Source of the DNA: an uncultured Ruminococcus sp.
GTDB taxonomy: Bacteria > Bacillota > Clostridia > Oscillospirales > Acutalibacteraceae
Direction: 5' to 3'
Assembly (NCBI GenBank): GCA_902773045.1
Contig: CACYDE010000204.1
Location: 1-14,096, forward strand
DNA length: 14,096 bases
Shown here: positions 6,279 through 14,005 of the stretch, piece by piece
How positions within the stretch are numbered: the first letter of the stretch is position 1
Layout: each line of letters starts with the position of its first letter
Notes under the pieces: model-generated
Databases searched by the model: none
Seen by the model: the letters and a program-made list of their open reading frames with translations, nothing else
Told to the model about the DNA's origin: nothing
Made by a program: the position numbers and the translations under genes

Positions 6279-7730
6279 TTAAGCGTCGTCAAACTCACTT
6301 ACCAAAGAGGAAACGGTCTGCTTAGCGTCACCATAGATCATGACTGTGTTGTCATTCGTAAAGAGCGGGTTCTCGATACCGGAGAATCCTGTACCCTTAC
6401 CACGCTTAAGAACGAATACTGTTCTTGCTTCATAAGCGTTGATGATCGGCATACCATAAAGCGGTGAAGTCTCATCATCAACAGCGGACGGGTTAACAAC
6501 GTCGTTAGCGCCGATAACGATCGCAACGTCTGTGTTGGACATCTGAGGATTCATCTCATCAGCTGTCTTAAGCTGCTCATAAGGAACGTTAGCCTCGGCA
6601 AGAAGTACGTTCATGTGACCGGGCATTCTTCCTGCAACAGGGTGGATAGCGAAGTTAACTTCTGCGCCGTTTTCTTCAAGCTTGTCGGCAAGCTCCTTAA
6701 CAGCATGCTGAGCCTGAGCAACAGCCATACCGTAGCCGGGAATGAAAACAACCGAACTTGCAGCTTCAAGAATGAGATAAGCGTCCTCAACCGTCATCGA
6801 CTTAGGCTCTTTCTGCTCACCGGAAGCGCTCTTCTTTGCCGAGCCGCCGAAGCTGCCAAAGAGAAGGCTGTAGAGAGTTCTGTTCATAGCCTTACACATG
6901 ATGAGTGTGAGGATAAGACCCGAAGTACCTACCAAGCAGCCCGAAACAACGAGAACGGAGTTCGAGATCGAAAGACCTGCAAAAGCAGCTGCAAGACCCG
7001 AGAATGCGTTAAGAAGCGAAATAATAACAGGCATATCGCCGCCGCCGATAGCAACAACCATCGTAAGACCAAGAATAAGATAAGCAGCAGTTACGATAAT
7101 GATACCGAGATCACCGATACCGATGCTGCCGATCTGCATATCAAGGATACCTGCAATATTCAATGCGTAAATTGCAACGCCGCAAAGACCGATCACTGCA
7201 AGAAGACCGTTAATAAAGTTCTTTCCGGGGATAGAAACATTTTTCTTGAACATTTTTCCGGAAAGCTTGCCCCATGCAACAACGGAACCTGTGAATGCGA
7301 TAGCACCGATTGCAATCGTAAGACCGAGAGCTATTGAAGAGAATACGTTGATATTCTTGTCGGTCATGTACTGAGTAATAGCAACGAGAAGTGAAGAAAG
7401 ACCGCCGAATCCGTTGAAAAGAGCAACGAGCTGCGGCATTCCGGTCATTTCAACTTTTTTCGCCCAAATCGCACCAATGATGCTTCCGAGCGCAATAGCT
7501 GCAATAGCCCAGATATAAGCATTTCCCATCGGAGGCTGTGTGAGAGTATCGGTAACATTCTTTTCAAGAAGAACGGTTACTACTGCGATCAGCATACCGA
7601 CAGAGGACATAAGATTACCTTTACGAGCTGTATCAGCCTTACCCAAAAGCTTGATACCCCTGATGAACAGTATTGATGAAACCATGTAGAGTATCGTTGT
7701 AAAAACAACACTTATACTTTCCCAACTCAC
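6279..7730 (-). CDS. pntB: NAD(P) transhydrogenase subunit beta
   Basis: A 483-residue membrane subunit of proton-translocating transhydrogenase, which moves hydride between NADH and NADP+ while protons cross the membrane, supplying NADPH. Residues 1 to about 295 are very hydrophobic with multiple membrane helices (family: about nine). A linker rich in Lys/Ser/Glu (about 298-312) leads to the cytoplasmic NADP(H)-binding domain III, with GYGMAVAQAQ (332-341), HPVAGRMPGHMNVLLAEA (363-380), GANDVVNP (407-414) and the KR...GF.GIENPLF segment (442-457). The length is that of the family. Its start overlaps the end of pntAB by 4 bp (ATGA), so the two are translationally coupled. It is the last gene of the operon, followed by the terminator at 6221-6255. 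Confidence 0.96.
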   Translation of the reverse strand: MSWESISVVFTTILYMVSSILFIRGIKLLGKADTARKGNLMSSVGMLIAVVTVLLEKNVTDTLTQPPMGNAYIWAIAAIALGSIIGAIWAKKVEMTGMPQLVALFNGFGGLSSLLVAITQYMTDKNINVFSSIALGLTIAIGAIAFTGSVVAWGKLSGKMFKKNVSIPGKNFINGLLAVIGLCGVAIYALNIAGILDMQIGSIGIGDLGIIIVTAAYLILGLTMVVAIGGGDMPVIISLLNAFSGLAAAFAGLSISNSVLVVSGCLVGTSGLILTLIMCKAMNRTLYSLLFGSFGGSAKKSASGEQKEPKSMTVEDAYLILEAASSVVFIPGYGMAVAQAQHAVKELADKLEENGAEVNFAIHPVAGRMPGHMNVLLAEANVPYEQLKTADEMNPQMSNTDVAIVIGANDVVNPSAVDDETSPLYGMPIINAYEARTVFVLKRGKGTGFSGIENPLFTNDNTVMIYGDAKQTVSSLVSEFDDA

Positions 7731-8035
7731 TTATTCTTGTCCCCTTTCTTCTTGAACATCTCAAGCATTCTGTCGGTTACCAAGTAGCCTCCGACAACGT
7801 TGATAGTTGCGAGAACAATGGCCACGAAACCGCAGATATTGCTGATCATTCCGTCGGTATGAAGAGCAACGGCAGTTGCCGAGATCGCACCGACGATCGT
7901 GATACCCGAAATAGCGTTCGTACCGGACATAAGCGGGGTATGAAGCTGAGAAGGAACTTTTGAAATAAGCTCAACACCCAGAAATCCGGCGATTACGAAT
8001 ACAAAAACAAGCAGAAGTATTTCTCCGATTGCCAT
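7727..8035 (-). CDS. pntAB: NAD(P) transhydrogenase alpha subunit, membrane part
   Basis: A 102-residue protein corresponding to the membrane domain found at the C-terminus of the E. coli PntA chain, here encoded separately as in Rhodospirillum rubrum. It has about three hydrophobic helices: an N-terminal one (about residues 5-22), one around SGTNAISGITIVGAISATAV (37-56), and one around ICGFVAIVLATINVVGGYLV (67-86), then a lysine-rich cytoplasmic tail. SQLHTPLMSGTNAISG is a highly characteristic stretch of the family. The RBS GAGGAG lies just upstream of the ATG. It sits 16 bp after pntAA and overlaps pntB by 4 bp. Confidence 0.95.
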   Translation of the reverse strand: MAIGEILLLVFVFVIAGFLGVELISKVPSQLHTPLMSGTNAISGITIVGAISATAVALHTDGMISNICGFVAIVLATINVVGGYLVTDRMLEMFKKKGDKNK

Positions 8036-8051
8036 GATAATTTCTCCTCTC

Positions 8052-9176
8052 TTATTGTTTAAACCTTTCGTGAATGATCTGACCGCCCTTTGTCAGCAGA
8101 CAGCCCTTCATTATTTCATCTTCAAGGTTAACCTCAAACTCTTTGCTCTCCTTGTTGTAGAAGTGAGTGAGGAATGCCGTAAAGTTACCTGAAAGCATCT
8201 TGGAAGCATCATACGGAACCTGACGCTCAAGAAGATCACCGGACATAATGATAACGCCCTTATCGGTAACAACTTCTTCAAACAGCTTTGAACCCTCAAC
8301 GTTACCGCCTGTTGAACATGCCATATCAACTACGACAGAACCGGGCTGCATACGATCAAGAACATCTTTTCCGATAAGTCTCGGAGCCTTTCTTCCGAAA
8401 ACCTTTGCGGTTGTGATAACAATGTTTGAACGCTCGCAGACCTTAGCCTGTCCCTCACGCTGCTTTGCGACCTGCTCGGGAGTAAGCTCCTTTGCGTAAC
8501 CCTGATCGGTCTGACCCATTTCGCCGAGGTCTATCTTTACAAAGCTTGCGCCAAGCGACTTTACCTGCTCCTCAACAACGGGACGTGTATCGAATGCGTC
8601 AACTCTCGCGCCGAGACGCTTTGCTGTAGCAATAGCCTGAAGGCCCGCAACGCCTACGCCTATTACAAAGACTCTCGCCGGATTGATAGTACCCGAAGGT
8701 GTAACCATCATCGGTAAAATTTTAGGAAGACGAGCTGCAGCGTTAACTACGGCAACGTATCCTGCGAGTGATGTCTGAGAAGACTGAACGTCCATTTTCT
8801 GAGCAAGAGTAGTTCTCGGGATCATTTCAAGGGAAACAGCCTGAATTTTCTTATCGGCAAATTCCTTCAAGAGCTTCTTCTCATTGAACGGATCGAGATA
8901 GCTCAGATGGAGAGTATCGGGCTTAAGTCCTTTTGCACTCTCGGGCTTCATAATGCGCAAAACGATCTCGCTGTCGGCATATCCGGCTTCCTCATTGGGA
9001 ATAATTTTTGCTCCGACCTTCTCGTATGCTGCATCGGAAAATCCGCTTTTTTCACCCGCACCGCTGACAACTTTAAAAGAAAAGCCCATAGCAGCCAATT
9101 TCTTTATGTCGTCAGGAATCAAAGCTACTCTAGTTTCCAGTGGATCTTTCTCACGACAAACCAGTACTTTTTTCAT
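8052..9176 (-). CDS. pntAA: NAD(P) transhydrogenase alpha subunit, NAD-binding part
   Basis: A 374-residue soluble domain I protein that binds NAD(H) and docks on the membrane subunits; related to alanine dehydrogenase. The N-terminus ETRVALIPDDIKKL (14-27) and AGEKSGFSDAAY (40-51) are typical. The loop IPRTTLAQKMDVQSSQTSLA (119-138) matches the region that docks and closes on domain III. The Rossmann motif is GVGVAGLQA (173-181), ending near D194/D196. The C-terminal SGDLLERQVPYDASKMLSGN is likewise conserved. The ATG at 9176 follows AAAGGAGC with good spacing. It is the first gene of a three-gene operon and has a leader of about 310 nt. Confidence 0.96.
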   Translation of the reverse strand: MKKVLVCREKDPLETRVALIPDDIKKLAAMGFSFKVVSGAGEKSGFSDAAYEKVGAKIIPNEEAGYADSEIVLRIMKPESAKGLKPDTLHLSYLDPFNEKKLLKEFADKKIQAVSLEMIPRTTLAQKMDVQSSQTSLAGYVAVVNAAARLPKILPMMVTPSGTINPARVFVIGVGVAGLQAIATAKRLGARVDAFDTRPVVEEQVKSLGASFVKIDLGEMGQTDQGYAKELTPEQVAKQREGQAKVCERSNIVITTAKVFGRKAPRLIGKDVLDRMQPGSVVVDMACSTGGNVEGSKLFEEVVTDKGVIIMSGDLLERQVPYDASKMLSGNFTAFLTHFYNKESKEFEVNLEDEIMKGCLLTKGGQIIHERFKQ

Positions 9177-9488
9177 GTATATGCTCCTTTCGGTTAATAA
9201 ATGACAAAAGTAAACCCCTGTTTCACGATCACACCATGATAACAGGAGAGTTTTTTCTGCAATTAAGTAAATTCTCAGATGAGGCTTTAACGCTCATATT
9301 CCGTTCGGCAATTTCTGACAAAATCAGGAATTTAATCAGGTCATACACCACGTCGCAGGATAAAAACGGTAAACCGCCAAAATTCAATCAATATCCGCTG
9401 TTCAATTCATTTTTTATAACAGATATCGAGGCAACTAACCCCAATAAATTTACGTTAAATGATAATCCACCCTATTACTCATTGTCAC
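9177..9488 (-). promoter_or_regulatory. pntAA: Long 5' leader of the pnt operon
   Basis: From the predicted start near 9488 to the pntAA ATG there are about 310 untranslated nt, long for a bacterial mRNA. Small dyads are visible, for example CTGA/TCAG flanking TTTTG near 9315-9330 and ATGAG/CTCAT around 9280-9298, and a run of T follows CCG near 9361-9366. I do not recognise a known riboswitch. An open frame on the plus strand here (9140-9493) has no RBS and no family resemblance and is not called. The leader might carry an uncharacterised regulatory RNA, or the real start could be closer to the gene. Confidence 0.45.
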
Positions 9489-9494
9489 TTTGAT

Positions 9495-9523
9495 ATTGTA
9501 GCACAAATTCCCGGTATTGTCAA
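9495..9523 (-). promoter_or_regulatory. Promoter of the pnt operon
   Basis: Read on the minus strand: TTGACA (9518-9523), a 17-bp spacer, TACAAT (9495-9500). A second TTGACA-like hexamer lies just upstream (9531-9537). This is the only strong promoter match found between 9177 and 9600, so it is assigned to pntAA even though the leader is long. Confidence 0.8.
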
Positions 9524-9540
9524 CATAACTTGTCAAGGAT

Positions 9541-9920
9541 TACTTGTTTGTAAACATGAGCAGCGATTAAATGAAAAGATAAAAAATTTGACTGATTACT
9601 TTATTTTGCCGTTACACTTTTAACAAAAAAAATTTATAAGCATATAAATTTTCATCACAAAGAAATTGTCTCTTCGTTAAATATCATAAAAACAGAAAAC
9701 AATTAAAATTTTTTCTGTTTTTTCATTCAAAAAGATTTTTGAATTTTCCAAAACATAAATTTCAAAAAATTAATATTAATTACAAATCTAAAACAAGTAA
9801 ACGCATCATTTTGCATTTTTCAAGAGCATTCTCTGCAAAAATTAAAGGCTATTATTTTCCAAATCGAAAAGTCAATAGCTTTCTCTGTTGTAAGAATTTT
9901 TATATTATACATTGCACAAT
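9541..9920. other. A+T-rich gene-free stretch with serial hairpins
   Basis: No credible gene on either strand. The region is markedly A+T-rich and holds several perfect inverted repeats: a 10-bp stem with 4-base loop at 9629-9652, a 12-bp stem (AAAAACAGAAAA / TTTTCTGTTTTT) with 11-base loop at 9688-9722, an 8-bp stem at 9725-9744, and a 14-bp palindrome AATTAATATTAATT at 9768-9781. The first has a T-run behind it on the minus strand, and the second a T-run on the plus strand. They could be weak terminators, a small RNA, or simply A+T-rich DNA where such repeats arise by chance. An open frame at 9739-10113 on the plus strand is mostly antisense to the gene at 9978-10418 and is not called. Confidence 0.5.
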
Positions 9921-9955
9921 AAAAAAATTATGTAAGCCGGTCTTCGGCTTACATA
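9921..9955 (-). terminator. Intrinsic terminator of the 146-aa protein gene
   Basis: On the minus strand an 11-bp perfect stem, TATGTAAGCCG / CGGCTTACATA (9929-9939 with 9945-9955), with a 5-base loop is followed by TAA and a run of seven T (9921-9927). It begins 22 bp after the stop codon of the gene at 9978. Confidence 0.9.
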
Positions 9956-9977
9956 CATCAAATTCGGATATTTTATT

Positions 9978-10418
9978 TCAAGAATTCCCTTTTTCCGAAG
10001 TCTCCTCTTTCTTCTCATCTTCGGAAACTTTGGAGTCTGAGTTCTCTATCTTGGTCTCTTTCTCCTCCGATTCTTCTTCTCCGTCTTTGTTCTTCTTTTT
10101 CTTCTCACTCTGAGGCGTTTCTATGACAAAATCATAACCTACGATGGTTATATCCTCAAATCTTTCCGGGAATGTATTTTCTCCAAAAATAGGATCTTCC
10201 ATATGATCCTCAAAGGATATAAAAATCTTTAACGGTATGAGTGTTTCATTATTTCTGAACATTCTCCAGAATTTGGCATTCTCAAATTGATATTCATCCG
10301 ATCGGTATGTATTTCCGTCGAGAGTAAATTCAAATTTTTTATTCTCCCTCGCCTTTTTCAGGAAATCCTCGTATTCAACACCGTTCAGACTTTTATGACC
10401 GGTGAAATCCATGTACAT
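9978..10418 (-). CDS. Uncharacterised protein with Lys/Glu-rich tail
   Basis: A 146-residue protein I do not recognise. Residues 1 to about 101 look like a compact folded domain (MYMDFTGHKSLNGVEYEDFL, FTLDGNTYRSDEYQFEN, FWRMFRNNETLIPLKIFISFEDHM, ITIVGYDFVIE), rich in aromatic residues and predicted beta strands. Residues 103-146 are almost entirely Lys, Glu, Asp and Ser and must be disordered. There is no signal peptide or membrane segment. The first ATG at 10418 has GGGGGA 7 bases upstream; a second ATG two codons on is possible. It has its own promoter (10522-10550), a leader of about 97 nt and its own terminator, so it is a monocistronic, genuinely expressed unit independent of feoB. Function unknown. 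Confidence 0.75.
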   Translation of the reverse strand: MYMDFTGHKSLNGVEYEDFLKKARENKKFEFTLDGNTYRSDEYQFENAKFWRMFRNNETLIPLKIFISFEDHMEDPIFGENTFPERFEDITIVGYDFVIETPQSEKKKKNKDGEEESEEKETKIENSDSKVSEDEKKEETSEKGNS

Positions 10419-10521
10419 TTTTTATTCCCCCTTTTTTTCTAAAAAACGATACCCTTAAACGCCTGATCCCCGATTTTTAGGTATTATAAAACATTGATAA
10501 GATCACAAGCGTACTGCTTTT

Positions 10522-10550
10522 AGTATACCACTTCCAAAATAAATTGTAAA
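10522..10550 (-). promoter_or_regulatory. Promoter of the 146-aa protein gene
   Basis: On the minus strand TTTACA (10545-10550), a 17-bp spacer and TATACT (10522-10527). A second TATAAT-like box nearer the gene (around 10480-10486) lacks a well-spaced -35. The predicted start is near 10515. Confidence 0.7.
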
Positions 10551-10605
10551 GTTAATTTTGATTCACAATGAATAATATTAAAGTTACAATTACGTAAACA
10601 AAAAA

Positions 10606-12435
10606 TCATATCAAACTCAGAACCGCATTGACAAGAAAACACATCGCCAAGCCGACTGCGAGAGGAAGAAGAAAAGAAACCGCTGTCCATTTCCTGCTGT
10701 GAGTTTCCCTGTAAATCGTGATGCACGTTGTGGAACACGGAAAATGAAAAAGGGCAAATAATAGCGTGCAAACCGCAGTAGAAACAGTCCAGCCGTTCTG
10801 AACCAATATTTCACGAAACTGAACAAGATCCGGAATTTCGCTCAGCGTTCCGTTTGAAAGATATATCATTAAAATAATAGGCAAAACAATTTCATTCGCA
10901 GGAAATCCCAGAATAAATGCCATTAATATCGCGCCGTCAAGACCTATCATCTTTGCAAAAGGATCAAGAAATTCAGTGCAGTAAGCAAGAATAGAAATGC
11001 CGCCTATTTTTACGTTCGCGATCACCCAGATCAGAAGTCCTGCCGGCGCGGCAACGGCGATAGCTCTGAAAAGAACAAAAAGCGTCCGATCAAAAACAGA
11101 TCTTACGATAACCTTTCCGATCTGAGGCCGTCTGTAAGGAGGAAGTTCAAGAATAAAAGATGACGGGATACCTTTAAGAAATGTTCCGGAGAGAAATTTT
11201 GACATCAATAAAGTTACGGAAACGCTTAAAATTATAAGTCCCAATAAAATAAGCGACTCAAATGCGGAAGACCACTTTCCGTAAGCCCCCACAAAAAACA
11301 TTGAGATAATTGCGATCAACATCGGAAAACGACCGTTGCACGGAACAAAACTGTTCGTAATTATTGCAATAAGACGTTCTCTCGGTGAGTCAATGATCCT
11401 GCAGCCTGTAACTCCGCAGGCGTTACACCCGAACCCCATCGCAATCGTAAGAGACTGTTTTCCGTGAGTATTGGCCTTTCTGAACAGAGAGTCAAGGTTA
11501 AAAGCGATCCTCGGAAGATATCCCGAATCCTCCATGAGAGTAAAAAGCGGAAAAAATATAGCCATGGGAGGAAGCATCACCGAAACGATCCATGTCAGCG
11601 TAGTATAAACTCCGTCAACAAGTGCAGAACAAAGAAGTCCGGGACAATGGATCTCATTTAAAAACAGCTTTATTTTCCCGCCTAAATAAGCAAAAAACCC
11701 GGTCAAAAGCTCAGAAGGGTAATTTGCTCCCACTATTGTTATCCAGAAAATACCTGCAAGAATAACAAGCATAACCGGTATTCCGAATTTTTTTGAAATG
11801 AGATATTTATCAACTTTACGGTCGAATTTATCGGTAAATTTATCGGTAAATTTACAGCATTTTTTAACTATATTTTTTTCGTTTATTTCGGACTCTGAAT
11901 TTATATTATTACCAAAACTTATCTCCGAAGAAACTGCTTCTGCTATCCTCTCTTTCAGCAATGTCATTCCGACTCCGCTTCTTGCTGCTGCTGCAACCAC
12001 AGGAACTCCGAGGAGTTCGGCCATCTTCTCAAAGTCTATCTCTATTCCCTTTTTTTTCGCTTCATCAACAAGATTCACACAGATAATCATCTTACAGCTG
12101 ACCGCTTTTAATATTTGAACCGCAAAGCGTAAATTACGTTCAATGCAGGAAGCGTCAAGCACAACAACAAGAACATCATAATCCCCGGACTTTATATATT
12201 CGCAGGTCACTTCTTCCTCTGCGGAATTGGGATTCAAAGAATATGTTCCCGGAAGATCCTGAATTATATATTTGGCATTGTTATAGATATATTCCCCTTG
12301 AGTATTGTCCACTGTTTTACCGGGCCAATTTCCGGTGTGCTGGTGCATTCCCGTAAAACTGTTAAAAACCGTACTTTTCCCTACGTTGGGATTTCCTGCA
12401 AGAGCAATATTATATACTCTGTCAAATTCTTTCAT
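10606..12435 (-). CDS. feoB: Ferrous iron transporter B
   Basis: A 609-residue Fe(II) uptake protein of the inner membrane with an N-terminal G domain. G motifs: GNPNVGKS (14-21), T41 in the WPGKTVDN switch region, DLPG (60-63) and NLVD (121-124). A helical region follows, then a charged linker (about 170-210), and a polytopic membrane part with two Gate-type repeats. The first repeat includes GCNACGVTGCRIIDSPRERL and SFVPCNGRFPM; the cysteines are typical of this clostridial branch. The length is shorter than E. coli FeoB (773) but within the range of small FeoB proteins. GGAGGG precedes the ATG at 12435. It lies 65 bp after feoA; the intervening DNA holds a long hairpin. No FeoC gene is seen. 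No clear strong terminator follows; a weak hairpin is at 10561-10573. Confidence 0.96.
   Translation of the reverse strand: MKEFDRVYNIALAGNPNVGKSTVFNSFTGMHQHTGNWPGKTVDNTQGEYIYNNAKYIIQDLPGTYSLNPNSAEEEVTCEYIKSGDYDVLVVVLDASCIERNLRFAVQILKAVSCKMIICVNLVDEAKKKGIEIDFEKMAELLGVPVVAAAARSGVGMTLLKERIAEAVSSEISFGNNINSESEINEKNIVKKCCKFTDKFTDKFDRKVDKYLISKKFGIPVMLVILAGIFWITIVGANYPSELLTGFFAYLGGKIKLFLNEIHCPGLLCSALVDGVYTTLTWIVSVMLPPMAIFFPLFTLMEDSGYLPRIAFNLDSLFRKANTHGKQSLTIAMGFGCNACGVTGCRIIDSPRERLIAIITNSFVPCNGRFPMLIAIISMFFVGAYGKWSSAFESLILLGLIILSVSVTLLMSKFLSGTFLKGIPSSFILELPPYRRPQIGKVIVRSVFDRTLFVLFRAIAVAAPAGLLIWVIANVKIGGISILAYCTEFLDPFAKMIGLDGAILMAFILGFPANEIVLPIILMIYLSNGTLSEIPDLVQFREILVQNGWTVSTAVCTLLFALFHFPCSTTCITIYRETHSRKWTAVSFLLPLAVGLAMCFLVNAVLSLI
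11827..11850 (-). repeat. feoB: Two exact copies of a 12-bp unit inside feoB
   Basis: The unit TTTATCGGTAAA occurs twice in direct tandem (11827-11838 and 11839-11850), with 4 bases of a third copy. It is in frame and duplicates four residues, giving KFTDKFTDKF in the charged linker between the G domain and the membrane part. It does not change the reading frame and sits where length variation should be tolerated. Confidence 0.9.
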
Positions 12436-12454
12436 AACCGCCCTCCAAACGAAA

Positions 12455-12491
12455 ACGGACGTTCAATTTCTCAATGAAATTAAACGTCCGT
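12455..12491 (-). promoter_or_regulatory. Long hairpin between feoA and feoB
   Basis: A 16-position stem with a single mismatch (12455-12470 against 12476-12491) and a 5-base loop lies 9 bp after the feoA stop. On the minus strand it is followed by TTTTCGTTTGG and then the feoB RBS. It resembles an imperfect terminator or an RNA processing/stability element that could lower feoB expression relative to feoA. Confidence 0.8.
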
Positions 12492-12500
12492 CATTTAATT

Positions 12501-12743
12501 TTACCTTAAAACTTTGACCGAAATCTTCCCGGCGTCAGACGACCTTACAGCAATCACTGCACCGCTCACTCTACAGGCGATCGGGCTTCCGAAAGAACCG
12601 ACCTGTAATCTTTCGATCACAGCGCCTTCATAAAACCCCAACTCTGTAAGTCTTCCTTTCACCGGAAGCGAGTCGTCAACACCGCAGATCAAACACCGAT
12701 CATTTTCAGAAGCTTCGTTCAACGTTGTGATCGCATCAGTCAT
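12501..12743 (-). CDS. feoA: Ferrous iron transport protein A
   Basis: A small (80-residue) SH3-like cytoplasmic protein that works with FeoB. Recognisable features are VKGRLTELGFYEGAVIERLQ, the ELGF-containing strand, and GSPIACRVSGAVIAVRSSDAGKISV, typical of the FeoA C-terminus. Two in-frame ATGs lie upstream (12758 and 12749); the ATG at 12743 is preferred because GAAGG lies 8 bases ahead of it, while 12758 has only a weak GTGAAG. If 12758 is used the protein has 85 residues. It lies about 75 bp after ilvE on the same strand. I see no convincing promoter or Fur-like site in that gap, so it may be read from the ilvE promoter or from a weak one. Confidence 0.92.
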   Translation of the reverse strand: MTDAITTLNEASENDRCLICGVDDSLPVKGRLTELGFYEGAVIERLQVGSFGSPIACRVSGAVIAVRSSDAGKISVKVLR

Positions 12744-12819
12744 ATACATTACCTTCATAAAATCAACTTCACTGTTACTTTATGCCGATAATGCTGTTTT
12801 TGTGACAGATATTATGATC

Positions 12820-13887
12820 TTAAACCTTAACTCTCCAGCCAAACTTGTCCTCAAGCTTTCCGTACTGGATACCCGTCATGGTGTCATAAAGCTTCTGGCT
12901 GAGTTCGCCTATCTCTCCATTGTTGATAAGCATTACGTCATCAACATATCTGAGCTTTCCTACAGGCGAGATAACAGCCGCAGTTCCTGTTCCGAATACT
13001 TCTTCAAGCTTTCCGTTTTTCTGAGCCTCAAGAAGCTCGTCAACAGAAATCTTCCTCTCTTCAACGTCATAACCCCAGCTCTTGCAAAGCTGAATAGTTG
13101 AATTTCTTGTAATTCCGGGAAGAATACTTCCGTTAAGAACAGGAGTAACAACTTTTCCGTCGATTTTGAAGAAAATGTTCATGGAACCTACTTCTTCGAT
13201 ATACTTACGCTCAACGCCGTCAAGCCACAGAACCTGTGAATAATCCTCGTTGTGCGCTTTGACCTGACCGATCAGACTTGCAGCGTAGTTGCCGCCCGTC
13301 TTTGCGAAGCCCATACCGCCTCTTACGGCACGAACATATTCGTCTTCGATCCAGATTCCGACCGGTGCAAGACCGCTTGAATAGTAAGCGCCGCTCGGTG
13401 AGAGAATAATCATGAATAAATATGTCTTTGAGGGAGCAACACCCAAAAACTCATCGGTTGCGATAATGAAAGGACGGATATAAAGCGAAGTACCCGCAGC
13501 TGTGGGAATCCAATCTCTGTCGATATCAACTACCGCTTTGACTGCCTGAACAAAATCCTCTTCAGGTATATTAGGGATACAAAGACGGTCGTTTGTAACA
13601 TTGGTTCTCTTTGCATTCATATCGGGTCTGAAAAGATAAACTTCGTCGTCTTCACCCTTATAAGCTTTCAAACCTTCAAACATTTCCTGACCGTAATGAT
13701 AAACCATTGCTGCAGGCGAAAGAGATATATTCTGGAAAGGTACGATCCTGGGATCGTGCCATCCCTGACCCTCCGTATAATTCATAACAAACATGTGGTC
13801 CGTAAAAATCTTTCCAAAACCGAGCGGCTGATCCATGTCAGGCTTTTTCTTTGGCTCTGTTGTTTTGGTGATTTTAATATCCAACAT
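12820..13887 (-). CDS. ilvE: Branched-chain-amino-acid aminotransferase
   Basis: A 355-residue fold-type IV PLP enzyme of the longer, eukaryote-like BCAT group, catalysing the last step of Ile/Leu/Val synthesis (or first of degradation) with glutamate/2-oxoglutarate. The PLP lysine is K196 in GFAKTGGNYAASL. Also typical are YGQEMFEGLKAY (65-76), FRPDMNAKR (86-94), RPFIIATDEFLGV (138-150), EVGSMNIFF and GITRNS. Length is as expected. The ATG at 13887 follows AAGGAG by about 10 bases. It has its own consensus-like promoter and a leader of only about 60 nt, too short for a T-box. It is the first of three same-strand genes (ilvE, feoA, feoB). No clear terminator separates it from feoA. Confidence 0.96.
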   Translation of the reverse strand: MLDIKITKTTEPKKKPDMDQPLGFGKIFTDHMFVMNYTEGQGWHDPRIVPFQNISLSPAAMVYHYGQEMFEGLKAYKGEDDEVYLFRPDMNAKRTNVTNDRLCIPNIPEEDFVQAVKAVVDIDRDWIPTAAGTSLYIRPFIIATDEFLGVAPSKTYLFMIILSPSGAYYSSGLAPVGIWIEDEYVRAVRGGMGFAKTGGNYAASLIGQVKAHNEDYSQVLWLDGVERKYIEEVGSMNIFFKIDGKVVTPVLNGSILPGITRNSTIQLCKSWGYDVEERKISVDELLEAQKNGKLEEVFGTGTAAVISPVGKLRYVDDVMLINNGEIGELSQKLYDTMTGIQYGKLEDKFGWRVKV

Positions 13888-13953
13888 AAAAATGCATCTC
13901 CTTATGCGACAAATAATGAATTTTTTCAGGTATAATCTACCCTCACAGGATAA

Positions 13954-13982
13954 ATTATATAACTATTATTTAAAAAAGTCAA
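13954..13982 (-). promoter_or_regulatory. ilvE: Promoter of ilvE
   Basis: On the minus strand TTGACT (13977-13982), a 17-bp spacer and TATAAT (13954-13959), followed by an A+T-rich initially transcribed region. The predicted start is near 13947. Confidence 0.85.
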
Positions 13983-14005
13983 GAATAACACTTAAAGAAT
14001 AACAA

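Noticed and set aside
6615..7337. Plus-strand open frame of 240 aa
   Set aside because: Antisense shadow of pntB; the translation is low in hydrophobic order and matches no family.
9140..9493. Plus-strand 117-aa frame over the pnt leader
   Set aside because: Begins inside pntAA antisense, has no RBS and no recognisable domain; runs into the pnt promoter on the other strand.
9739..10113. Plus-strand 124-aa frame ending in a Ser/Phe-rich run
   Set aside because: The end is the antisense of the Lys/Glu-rich tail of the gene at 9978-10418; the start is in A+T-rich DNA without an RBS.
13888..13947. T-box leader for ilvE
   Set aside because: The leader from the predicted start is only about 60 nt, too short, and there is no T-box sequence or terminator hairpin.
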